Positions 1 to 7,058 of a DNA stretch of 64,000 nucleotides are shown piece after piece (within the stretch, counting starts at the first letter, position 1; each line of letters starts with the position of its first letter). This DNA is from RUG14300 sp964391805. Lineage in GTDB: Bacteria > Bacillota > Clostridia > Christensenellales > CAG-1252. Location: positions 98,593-162,592 of the forward strand of contig CAYMNK010000006.1 in the NCBI GenBank assembly GCA_964391805.1, written 5' to 3'. The notes beneath the pieces are model-generated. The model ran no database searches and was not told the DNA's origin. It saw only the letters and a program-made list of their open reading frames with translations. Both the position numbers and the translations under genes were made by a program.

Positions 1-259
1 TGATACCGTACCAAAAAGCAATAACACCGGCAATAGATACCATTATGTACAGAGCGCATGAGCCGACTGCCTCAAAGAAAAGCGCAAAAGCCGACGATGA
101 AATGTATTCTCCCTCGAGAAGGGACCCGTTGGTAAGAATGTCGCTTATTTGTAAATCGAAAAAGGATGCAACTACCAATAATCCCGCGATAATCACTAAA
201 CACAACACTAATGAGATGATCGTCTTTTTCTTATTGGTGAAACTTAAATCATTGATCAT
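1..259 (-). CDS. PAP2-like membrane phosphatase, N-terminal part (cut by window edge)
   Basis: An open frame runs from an ATG at 259 on the minus strand off the left edge (86 codons seen). AAGGAAGG lies about seven bases before the ATG and supports the start. The product begins with a short basic stretch, a hydrophobic membrane segment at about residues 13-33, then FFDLQISDIL, an acidic external stretch, the sequence ALFFEAVGSCAL and a second membrane segment. This order resembles the beginning of Bacillota phosphatidic-acid-phosphatase type 2 (PAP2) proteins, which dephosphorylate lipid phosphates such as undecaprenyl pyrophosphate at the membrane. The catalytic motifs would lie beyond the window, so the family call is an inference from the N-terminus only. 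It could be another small membrane protein. Confidence 0.5.
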   Translation of the reverse strand, partial: MINDLSFTNKKKTIISLVLCLVIIAGLLVVASFFDLQISDILTNGSLLEGEYISSSAFALFFEAVGSCALYIMVSIAGVIAFWYGI

Positions 260-443
260 AATCAACCTTCCTTATAGTTATTTGCCGTTCACGCCTCTAA
301 GTAATAGGGCATCGGGCAGTAATAATCGATAAAAACAATCCAAATTGAATAGTCTACATCGAAAACCTTTTTAATTATAACCCATTTCACCCATTCCGTC
401 AATACCAATGGGGAATATTTGTGTTTAGCCCGTGAATTGGTTA

Positions 444-585
444 CCGTCCCGTCATACTGAGCGGAGCGTAAGCGGAGTCGAAATTCGAACGGAGTGAGAA
501 TTTCGACTACGCTCAGTATGACGGCGGACGGAATGACATTTGATGGTGCAGTGCTACGCCCTTCGCTCAGTATGACATATAAACA
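444..585. repeat. Dispersed hairpin repeat, type C inverted pair plus tail copy
   Basis: Between the PAP2-like gene and asnS. GTCATACTGAGCG at 451-463 is answered by CGCTCAGTATGAC at 510-522, giving a long inverted repeat with GAAATTCGAA and GAATTTCG inside. A second partial copy ending CGCTCAGTATGACAT follows up to about 577. The same ends recur across the whole window. Apart from this unit and the asnS terminator, the 260-693 gap holds nothing coding; the reading frames in it are made of repeat sequence. Confidence 0.8.
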
Positions 586-616
586 AATATTCAAACTTCA
601 TTATTGCCTTTTCAAT

Positions 617-648
617 AAAAAAACTGCCCTTGAAGCGAGCAGTTTTTT
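617..648 (-). terminator. Intrinsic terminator of asnS
   Basis: Stem AAAAACTGC/GCAGTTTTT with a loop of about nine bases. On the minus strand the stem is followed by T residues. It lies about 45 bases past the asnS stop codon. Confidence 0.75.
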
Positions 649-693
649 GTTTATTGTCATATTCTCTCAAAATTAAACTAACTTTTTCTATGA

Positions 694-2070
694 TTATCTA
701 ATATTGCCAACTGTACGAGGATAAAGGATGACATCTCTAATGTTGGTCATACCGGTGACGTACATTATCATTCTTTCGAATCCGAGACCGAATCCGCTGT
801 GAGGAACGGAACCGAATTTACGCAAATCGAGGTAATCGGAATATGCCGATAAATCCATATTACGCACTTTCATAGCCTCAAGAAGTTTGTTGTAATCCCA
901 TTCTCTTTCGCTACAACCGATAATCTCGCCTACACCGGGAACCAAAAGGTCGGTAGCCGCAACCGTTTTACCATCGGGGTTTTGCTTCATATAGAAGGAT
1001 TTAATCTCCTTGGGGTAATTTGTTACGAATACGGGTTTTTTACAAATTTGCTCGGTGAGATATCTTTCATGCTCGGTTTGGAGATCGGCGCCCCAATATA
1101 CGGGATATTGGAAGTCCGCGCCCGATTTAGCGAGCATATCGACGGCATCGGTATAATCGATTACGTCAAACTTGTTATTAATCACATTATTGAGTTTCTC
1201 TTTTAGACCTTTTTCGAAGCGTTGTTCGAAGAAGTCCATTTCTTGGGGGCACTCGTCCATAACGGCTTTAACGATATATTTAATCATTTCCTCGGCAATC
1301 TCTATAATGTCGGGAAGTTCGGCGAATGCAACTTCGGGCTCAACATGCCAAAACTCAGCCACATGGCGAAGGGTGTTACTCTTTTCAGCTCTAAAACTCG
1401 GTCCGAAAGTGTAGATCTTACCGAGCGCGGTAGCGGCAACTTCGCCCTCGAGCTGGCCCGAAACAGACAATCCGGCTCTTTTGCCGAAGAAATCGTCCGC
1501 ATAGTATTCTTCTTCGTTCTTATACTTATCCGAATAGCCGATAGTGGTTACCTTAAACATTTCACCGGCTCCTTCGCAGTCACTGCCTGTGATAAGCGGA
1601 GTATTGATATAAACATAATGACGCTCACCAAAATAGCGATGGATTGCTCTTGCCATGACCGAACGAACGCGGAAAACAGCGTTAAACGTATTGGTGCGCA
1701 AACGCAATTGAGGAATCTCACGCAAAGTTTCGAGTTTTTGGTGTTTCTTTTGAAGTGGGAAATCAAGACCACAATCCCCGAGCAATTCGGCGGATTTAAC
1801 CGCAAGTTCCAGACCATTACCGTTGGGGTTGTCCTCTAAAATACCTGTAACTTTGAGAGATGCGCCGAGGTGGAGTGCTTCCTTGGGAATATCTTGTCCG
1901 TTAGCCTTATCGACAACCAATTGAAGGTGCTTAAGGCTGGTACCGTCATTCAATTCGATGAAGGTCATATTCTTAGAATCTCTTGCAGTTTTTACCCAAC
2001 CGCAAACGACGACTTCGGCACCTTTATTGAACTTACCGTTTAAAATATCAAAAATATCTATATGCTTCAT
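694..2070 (-). CDS. asnS: Asparaginyl-tRNA synthetase
   Basis: Class IIb cytoplasmic aminoacyl-tRNA synthetase that charges tRNA-Asn. The product is 458 residues, close to the usual 460-465. It has an N-terminal OB-fold anticodon-binding domain (GWVKTARDSKNMTFIELNDG), motif 2 around FRAEKSNTLRHVAEF with the class II arginines, and motif 3 GFGLGFERMIMYVTG, followed by the C-terminal RDVILYPRT typical of AsnS rather than AspS. I place the start at MKHIDIFD (ATG at 2070) because AGGAGAAAG sits directly upstream; a 27-residue upstream extension is possible in frame but overlaps the promoter. It is monocistronic, with its own promoter and terminator. No T-box leader was seen. Confidence 0.95.
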   Translation of the reverse strand: MKHIDIFDILNGKFNKGAEVVVCGWVKTARDSKNMTFIELNDGTSLKHLQLVVDKANGQDIPKEALHLGASLKVTGILEDNPNGNGLELAVKSAELLGDCGLDFPLQKKHQKLETLREIPQLRLRTNTFNAVFRVRSVMARAIHRYFGERHYVYINTPLITGSDCEGAGEMFKVTTIGYSDKYKNEEEYYADDFFGKRAGLSVSGQLEGEVAATALGKIYTFGPSFRAEKSNTLRHVAEFWHVEPEVAFAELPDIIEIAEEMIKYIVKAVMDECPQEMDFFEQRFEKGLKEKLNNVINNKFDVIDYTDAVDMLAKSGADFQYPVYWGADLQTEHERYLTEQICKKPVFVTNYPKEIKSFYMKQNPDGKTVAATDLLVPGVGEIIGCSEREWDYNKLLEAMKVRNMDLSAYSDYLDLRKFGSVPHSGFGLGFERMIMYVTGMTNIRDVILYPRTVGNIR

Positions 2071-2121
2071 ACTTTCTCCTAAAACCGAAGCATAATACTT
2101 CGATTGTAACTTAATAGATAT

Positions 2122-2151
2122 ATTATATAATCGAATCACTTCATATGTCAA
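2122..2151 (-). promoter_or_regulatory. asnS promoter
   Basis: On the minus strand TTGACA (2146-2151), 18-base spacer, TATAAT (2122-2127). A small stem CGAAG/CTTCG at 2084-2100 lies in the leader before the ribosome binding site. Confidence 0.75.
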
Positions 2152-2253
2152 TCCCGATTTTCAGGTATTTTTTATTTTCGGTATTTTTTTTAACAAAACT
2201 CCACCATCAATATCGTACTGAGGATATTAGACGCTGTCGCTTAATATATCAGT

Positions 2254-2318
2254 AGATACCGACGCTATGCGTCGCCCTTCGGGTTTGACTACAGACTTCG
2301 TCTTTCGCTCAGTATGAC
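2254..2318. repeat. Dispersed hairpin repeat, type A
   Basis: Unit starting GATACC followed by three consecutive small hairpins: GACGC-TAT-GCGTC (2261-2273), CCC-TTC-GGG (2275-2283) and AGAC-TTC-GTCT (2293-2303), then CGCTCAGTATGAC. It lies in the 740-base gap between asnS and the ABC-2 exporter genes. Confidence 0.85.
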
Positions 2319-2475
2319 TATAATGAAAGCGTGCTTACGCTATATGTGGCTGACGACTCACAATATATTGTTTCACAAAGCCGTGTTTTTTTTAATTGAT
2401 GGTGTCGTTATCGTCCGCATCCATAAATAATTCATATAACGATGGACGAAAATCCGTTTTTGTGATTTGGATTAA

Positions 2476-2546
2476 GATACTGCAAGGCTGTGCCTTGCAC
2501 TGCTTCGCAGTTCGACTGCGGTCTGTCGACCTCCGCTCAGTATGAC
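2476..2546. repeat. Dispersed hairpin repeat, type B
   Basis: Unit with GCAAGGC-TGT-GCCTTGC (2482-2498), ACTGC-TTC-GCAGT (2499-2511) and GGTC-TGTC-GACC (2520-2531), then CCGCTCAGTATGAC. Type B replaces the first hairpin of type A by a longer stem but has the same right end. Confidence 0.85.
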
Positions 2547-2639
2547 ATAGATGAGACGGGCGATTACTAATTGCCCATTTATAATATGTTATTATTATAA
2601 TAAAAAGTATGCACTTTAAAAAAATATATTCACAACCTA

Positions 2640-2668
2640 TTGACATATAAAACTGAGTGCGATATAAT
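2640..2668 (+). promoter_or_regulatory. Promoter of the ABC-2 exporter operon
   Basis: TTGACA (2640-2645), 17-base spacer, TATAAT (2663-2668). A short palindrome ATAACA-AG-TGTTAT follows immediately at 2672-2685. This leaves a leader of about 135 bases before the first gene. Confidence 0.7.
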
Positions 2669-2710
2669 AAAATAACAAGTGTTATGCTACAATTTATGCA
2701 AACAAATGGC

Positions 2711-2747
2711 GTTTATCAATGTCAATTATAATGTTTATCAATATCAA
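2711..2747 (+). promoter_or_regulatory. Direct repeats in exporter leader, possible regulator site
   Basis: GTTTATCAATGTCAA at 2711-2725 is repeated as GTTTATCAATATCAA at 2733-2747, 22 bases apart (two helical turns). The position, downstream of the promoter and upstream of the first ABC gene, fits a repressor site. The regulator is not in the window next to it. Confidence 0.4.
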
Positions 2748-2810
2748 GGGCTGATAGTAATATAACCATTGCGCTTGGAATTGATTTTTTAAACATTAAA
2801 GGAGATAATT

Positions 2811-3722
2811 ATGAGTGATATAATTAGAATCGAAGGTCTTAATAAAAGTTTCGATGAAATTAAAGCCGTTCAAGACCTTAGTTTTAAGGTAAAAAAGGGT
2901 GAGCTGTTTGCCTTTTTAGGTGTAAACGGAGCTGGTAAGTCGACCACTATCAATATAATGTGCGGTCAATTACCTAAGGATGGCGGTAATATCGTCATCA
3001 ACGGTCATAACATTGACGAGGATAGTGATGGAATTAAGCGAGATATGGGGGTCGTTTTCCAAAACTCTGTACTCGATTCCGCTCTATCGGTATACGACAA
3101 TCTCGAAAGCCGTGCGTCATTGTACGGCATAAACGGGAATGTTTTCAAAGAAAGGTTAGCCGAATTAGCAAAACTACTCGATTTCGAGAATCTTCTCAAG
3201 CGTACCGTCGGGAAACTTTCGGGTGGTCAACGCAGAAGAATCGACGTAGCAAGAGCACTTCTACATAAGCCCGAAATCCTTATTTTGGACGAACCGACTA
3301 CAGGACTTGACCCTCAAACACGTAAACTGCTATGGCAAACAATATACGATTTGCGTAAAAGCGAGGGAATGACGGTATTCCTCACCACCCACTACATGGA
3401 AGAAGCCGTCGAATCGGATTACGTTATCATCCTCGATAGCGGTAAAATCTCTGCCGAGGGTACACCGTTAGAACTCAAAAACGCATATACAGGTGACTAC
3501 ATTACCTTGTATAACACGTCCGAAGATGATGTCAAGTCTTTGGGTAAAGACTATGAAGTCATAAAAGATGCATATAGAATTGCGGTCCCCGATACAAAAG
3601 CAGCAACGGAATTGATTTTGGCGCATCCTTCGGTATTCACAGATTATGAAATCATAAAGGGTAGAATGGACGACGTTTTCCTTGCGGTAACAGGTAAAAA
3701 CCTCGGAGGTAACGAAAAATGA
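2811..3722 (+). CDS. ABC-2 type transporter, ATP-binding subunit (drug/lipid export class)
   Basis: Cytoplasmic ATPase of a DrrA/CcmA-like ABC exporter. The 303-residue protein has Walker A GVNGAGKST, signature LSGGQRRRIDVARAL, Walker B ILILDEPTTGLDP and the H-loop TTHYMEEAVESD, followed by the C-terminal regulatory tail usual in this class. AAGGAGATAATT precedes the ATG. The gene overlaps its permease by four bases (ATGA), so the two are translationally coupled. A strong promoter and possible operator lie upstream. Substrate cannot be read; homologous pairs export antibiotics, peptides or lipids. Confidence 0.9.
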   Translation: MSDIIRIEGLNKSFDEIKAVQDLSFKVKKGELFAFLGVNGAGKSTTINIMCGQLPKDGGNIVINGHNIDEDSDGIKRDMGVVFQNSVLDSALSVYDNLESRASLYGINGNVFKERLAELAKLLDFENLLKRTVGKLSGGQRRRIDVARALLHKPEILILDEPTTGLDPQTRKLLWQTIYDLRKSEGMTVFLTTHYMEEAVESDYVIILDSGKISAEGTPLELKNAYTGDYITLYNTSEDDVKSLGKDYEVIKDAYRIAVPDTKAATELILAHPSVFTDYEIIKGRMDDVFLAVTGKNLGGNEK

Positions 3723-4621
3723 GCACACTATTATCATTAACTAAAAGAAATATCAAACTTTTCTTCAAAGATAAGGGAATGTTTTTCACATCTCTAATCA
3801 CCCCGGCAATATTACTCGTATTGTATGTTACATTCTTGGGCAACGTTTATACAGATAGTTTCCGCTCTTCCCTTCCCGAGGGATTTATCCTTAGCGATAA
3901 GCTTATCAATGCCGTTGTCGGAGGTGAACTAATTTCCTCAATGTTGGCTGTTTCGTGCGTAACCGTCGCCTTCTGTTCAAACTTCCTAATGGTTCAAGAT
4001 AAGGTTAACGGTGCTATTAAAGACCTAACGATTGCCCCCGTTAAACCGACCATTCTTTCGCTCGCATATTACTTCGCAAGTATCATCAGCACACTTATGA
4101 TTTGTTACGCTGCAACCGCGATTTGCTTGATTTATATCGCAACGGTTGGTTGGTATATGTCGGTCGGTGACGTTTTCCTACTTTTGCTCGACGTAACGCT
4201 ATTGGTATTGTTCGGTAATGCTATGTCCTCGGTAATCAACATTTTCTTGAATTCTCAAGGACAAATTTCGGCTGTCGGTACCGTTGTAAGCGCAGGCTAC
4301 GGTTTCATCTGCGGTGCATATATGCCGATATCGTCGTTCAGTAAAGGTCTACAAAAGGTAATCGCTTGTCTCCCGGGTACATACGGTACATCGTTAATTC
4401 GTAATCATGCCCTACAAGGCGCACTAAGCGAACTTGGATCAAACAACGTTCCCGATGAGGTAATAGAAGCCATCAAGGATTCGATAGACTGTAATATTTA
4501 CTTCTTCGATAATAAGGTTTCCAACTTGGGTATGTATTTAGTTCTTATAATCACAATCGTAGTGCTTATTGCCGCATACATTCTTATCAATATACTAAAG
4601 ACAAAACGCAAAACAAAATAA
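3719..4621 (+). CDS. ABC-2 type transporter, permease subunit
   Basis: Membrane partner of the preceding ATPase. The 300-residue protein has about six hydrophobic segments: one near residues 22-42, a cluster from about 75 to 210, and a last one near the C-terminus (YLVLIITIVVLIAAYILI). The external loop after the first segment and the conserved stretch around GAYMPISSFSKGLQ are typical of ABC-2 permeases such as DrrB. It starts with an ATG that overlaps the ATPase stop. A strong intrinsic terminator 15 bases after the stop closes the two-gene operon. Confidence 0.9.
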   Translation: MSTLLSLTKRNIKLFFKDKGMFFTSLITPAILLVLYVTFLGNVYTDSFRSSLPEGFILSDKLINAVVGGELISSMLAVSCVTVAFCSNFLMVQDKVNGAIKDLTIAPVKPTILSLAYYFASIISTLMICYAATAICLIYIATVGWYMSVGDVFLLLLDVTLLVLFGNAMSSVINIFLNSQGQISAVGTVVSAGYGFICGAYMPISSFSKGLQKVIACLPGTYGTSLIRNHALQGALSELGSNNVPDEVIEAIKDSIDCNIYFFDNKVSNLGMYLVLIITIVVLIAAYILINILKTKRKTK

Positions 4622-4635
4622 GTTTCCCTCAACCC

Positions 4636-4673
4636 AAAAGACCTATCCAAATTTGACGGATAGGTCTTTTTTT
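4636..4673 (+). terminator. Intrinsic terminator of ABC-2 operon
   Basis: Stem AAAAGACCTATCC/GGATAGGTCTTTT with an eight-base loop and a T tract. Confidence 0.85.
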
Positions 4674-4707
4674 ATGCAGGTTTAGAGTCCACATTCACCT
4701 TTGAACT

Positions 4708-4862
4708 CGTCCGCAAGATACCAAATTGTTACACAATTTGATTCTCTCTTCGTTCGAATTTCGACTACGCTTACGCTACGCTCAGTATGACGGCGGACGA
4801 AAATATCTTGCTCACTATGATATTTGATGTTGTAATACTGTTCCTTTGCTCAGTATGACATA
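4708..4862. repeat. Dispersed hairpin repeat, type C, plus partial copies
   Basis: CGTCCGCAAGATACC, then the stem CAAATTGT/ACAATTTG (4722-4740), then GAATTTCGACTACG and CGCTCAGTATGACGGCGGACG ending at 4799. Partial copies run to about 4862. The rest of the 4622-5199 gap holds only the terminator and the polymerase promoter. Confidence 0.85.
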
Positions 4863-5051
4863 TATTTGCCCACTATGTTGCGAAGAAATACATCATTTGC
4901 TGTAGGCAAGCATCATTAATCATTATGCGAAGCATAACTCAATTCGCTTTAGCACTCATCCTCGAAATACTGACAATTACTACATGATTTAATAAGAAAC
5001 ACGTAAAAATAAATCGGAAATTTGCAAGTTTGAGTAAACCGTTTTTTAGCA

Positions 5052-5081
5052 TTGACAAGGTTGTCAAAAATGTAATAAAAT
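5052..5081 (+). promoter_or_regulatory. Promoter with 16-base palindrome over the -35 box
   Basis: TTGACA (5052-5057), 18-base spacer, TAAAAT (5076-5081). The -35 box is the first half of a perfect palindrome TTGACAA-GG-TTGTCAA (5052-5067). The same palindrome, in the same place relative to the promoter, precedes the small gene at 61031-61288. The distance to the polymerase start is about 120 bases. Confidence 0.6.
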
Positions 5082-5199
5082 CTAAATGTACCGATTGCTA
5101 AAGGTTGAAAAGAAAATCGTTTAAAAGTAAGCCTATAAACATCAATGGGTATAGAAAAACAACTAATAGTCAATAAATATTAGAGAGTGTAATTGTTGC

Positions 5200-6462
5200 A
5201 TGGCTAAGGAGCGCATTTATTTATGCATTGATATGAAATGCTTCTTCGCATCGGTGGAATGTGCGTTGAGAGGCTTGAACCCCTTCGAAACTAACCTCGT
5301 CGTTGCCGACGAGTCGAGAGAAAAAGGGGCTATTTGTCTTGCAATTAGTCCTAAAATGAAGTCGCTCGGAGTAAGAAATAGGTGTAGGCTGTACGAAATT
5401 CCCGACCACATTGAATACATCATCGCTAAACCTCAAATGCAAAAATATATCGAGTTCGCTGCCGATATTTATTCGTGTTACCTCGATTATATATCTAAGG
5501 ACGATATCCACGTTTATTCGATCGACGAAAGTTTTTTAGATGTCACCGACTACTTGAAACTATATAACAAAACACCCGTGGAAATGGCGAAATTGCTAAT
5601 TAACGAAATTGCAGTTAGAACCCATATTCCGGCTACATGTGGTATTGGTACCAATCTTTATCTTGCTAAAATCGCCCTCGATATTACAGCAAAAAAATCG
5701 CCCGAACATATCGGTTACCTTGACGAAGATAAATATAAAGCAGAACTATGGGACCATAAGCCGTTAAATGACTTTTGGCAAATATCCTCGGGAACGGTCA
5801 AAAGATTAGCTAAAATGGGTATATTTACTATGAAGGCAATTGCGGAATGTCCCGAAGAATTATTATATAAAGCATTCGGCATCAACGCGGAATTATTAAT
5901 TGACCATGCAAAAGGAAAAGAAAGTTGTACTATTGCCGACATTAAAGCTTATAAAAGCAAAAGCAAGTCGGTATCATTTTCACAAATATTGTTCGAAGAT
6001 TACCCATTCGACAAGGCACGACTCGTCATTAAAGAAATGGTACTAAACGGTTGCGAAGAGTTATCCAGACGCCACTTGTCGGCAAATGCCGTTTTTATTA
6101 GCGTGGGCTATTCTAAAGACTGCTACGAGCCGACCGGCGGTAGTCATAAACTTAATGTTACTACTAACCTATTTTCTAAAATATTGCCAACGTTCCTCGA
6201 AATTTATGACAAAACAACGTTGCCAACAATCCCTATTCGCCGTTTGGCAATAGGATTTACATCGTTATGCGATTCAGATTGCGAAGGGTATGACCTTTTT
6301 ACCGATTTCGATGCCGTGGAAAAGGAAAAACGATCGACAATGGCAACCTTGGATATAAAAGATAAATTCGGTAAAAATGCCATAGTCAGAGCCATGGATT
6401 TAGATGAAGGCGCAACCGCCATGATTAGAAATAAACTTATAGGAGGTCACAACAAGGATTAA
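5200..6462 (+). CDS. Y-family DNA polymerase (UmuC/UvrX-like)
   Basis: Error-prone translesion polymerase. The 420-residue protein has the palm motifs: IDMKCFFASVE at residues 10-20 (catalytic Asp11) and YSIDESFLDV at 107-115 (Asp109, Glu110). A helix-hairpin region around DFWQISSGTVKRLAKMGIF follows, then the little-finger region to the C-terminus. The long N-terminal pattern (ALRGLNPFETNLVVAD) matches the UvrX/phage-type Bacillota clade rather than DinB. The downstream YolD-like gene starts two bases after the stop, and polymerase plus YolD is a known pairing in Bacillota. The ribosome binding site is weak. The palindromic promoter suggests repression, perhaps damage-inducible, but it is not a standard LexA box. 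Confidence 0.9.
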   Translation: MAKERIYLCIDMKCFFASVECALRGLNPFETNLVVADESREKGAICLAISPKMKSLGVRNRCRLYEIPDHIEYIIAKPQMQKYIEFAADIYSCYLDYISKDDIHVYSIDESFLDVTDYLKLYNKTPVEMAKLLINEIAVRTHIPATCGIGTNLYLAKIALDITAKKSPEHIGYLDEDKYKAELWDHKPLNDFWQISSGTVKRLAKMGIFTMKAIAECPEELLYKAFGINAELLIDHAKGKESCTIADIKAYKSKSKSVSFSQILFEDYPFDKARLVIKEMVLNGCEELSRRHLSANAVFISVGYSKDCYEPTGGSHKLNVTTNLFSKILPTFLEIYDKTTLPTIPIRRLAIGFTSLCDSDCEGYDLFTDFDAVEKEKRSTMATLDIKDKFGKNAIVRAMDLDEGATAMIRNKLIGGHNKD

Positions 6463-6464
6463 AT

Positions 6465-6788
6465 ATGGAAAAGAAAATTAATAGAGCCGCACAATTTATG
6501 CCCTTCGATGCCCTCAAAGGTTTACAAGAGGAACTAAGGAAAAGAGAGGAACTGCATTCGCGTGCAGAAAAGAGAGAAATGGACGAGGAATCGATTAACG
6601 AAATTTCGGAAATGCTTAGACGCATTCGTAAAGGCGATTTTATTGCTGTCGAATTCTTTTTTAATGGGCATAGTTTAAAGACTAAAGGCAAGGTCGTGGA
6701 TAAAAAAACAACCGAAAAAATATTAATTCTCGATAGTGTATCCATCGATTTTGAAGATATATATAAAATAACAATTATAGAGAAGTAA
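6465..6788 (+). CDS. YolD-like protein
   Basis: A 107-residue protein beginning NRAAQFMPFDALKGLQEEL, the hallmark of YolD-like proteins, followed by a charged helix and a small beta-rich domain (GDFIAVEFFFNG, KGKVVDKK, ILILDSVSIDFEDIYKI). AGGAGGTCAC lies upstream within the polymerase gene, and the two genes are separated by two bases. Members of the family are encoded next to Y-family polymerases and are thought to act as UmuD-like accessory subunits; that role is inferred from other organisms. Confidence 0.85.
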   Translation: MEKKINRAAQFMPFDALKGLQEELRKREELHSRAEKREMDEESINEISEMLRRIRKGDFIAVEFFFNGHSLKTKGKVVDKKTTEKILILDSVSIDFEDIYKITIIEK

Positions 6789-6824
6789 AAGTACGGATAG
6801 GATGTTTTCAATGTTACGGATGCA

Positions 6825-6980
6825 GATACCGATGCGTTGCATCGCCCTGTCGAGTTCGACCACAGGACGGTGATAAAGTCCGGCGTCATACTGAGCGGAC
6901 GAGATTAGCTCAGTAGGACAGCGGACGCTCAGTATGACATTGATGGTGCGGTGCTACCCATAGTTTTCTCAGTAGGACAT
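6825..6980. repeat. Dispersed hairpin repeat, degenerate type A and C copies
   Basis: GATACC followed by GATGC-GTT-GCATC (6830-6842) and CCCTGTCGAG, then mixed pieces of the type C end (GTCATACTGAGCGG, GCGGACGCTCAGTATGAC) and GATGGTGCGGTGCTAC. It fills the gap between the YolD-like gene and the clpB terminator. Confidence 0.7.
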
Positions 6981-6982
6981 AC

Positions 6983-7013
6983 AAAAAACTGCTCTTTTTA
7001 GGGCAGTTTTTTG
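6983..7013 (-). terminator. Intrinsic terminator of clpB
   Basis: Stem AAAAAACTGCTC/GGGCAGTTTTTT with a TTTTTA loop, about 45 bases past the clpB stop. It resembles the asnS terminator in sequence. Confidence 0.8.
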
Positions 7014-7058
7014 AAGAACAAATAATAAGAGTGCACGTTATTAATGGATAACTCATTT

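Noticed and set aside
289..594. 101-codon minus-strand frame before asnS
   Set aside because: Made of repeat sequence; similar frames appear wherever the repeats occur (for example 13703-14002, 18455-18664, 63607-63894).
1222..1839. 205-codon open frame on the plus strand inside asnS
   Set aside because: Antisense shadow of a well-conserved synthetase; the product has no domain-like pattern and no ribosome binding site.
2071..2400. T-box leader of asnS, and likewise of cysS at 16569-16800
   Set aside because: No T-box sequence (TGGNACCGCG-like) or specifier structure seen; the leaders are short or filled with repeats.
5052..5067. Classical LexA box in front of the Y-polymerase
   Set aside because: The palindrome TTGACAAGGTTGTCAA does not fit the Bacillota CGAAC-N4-GTTCG consensus.
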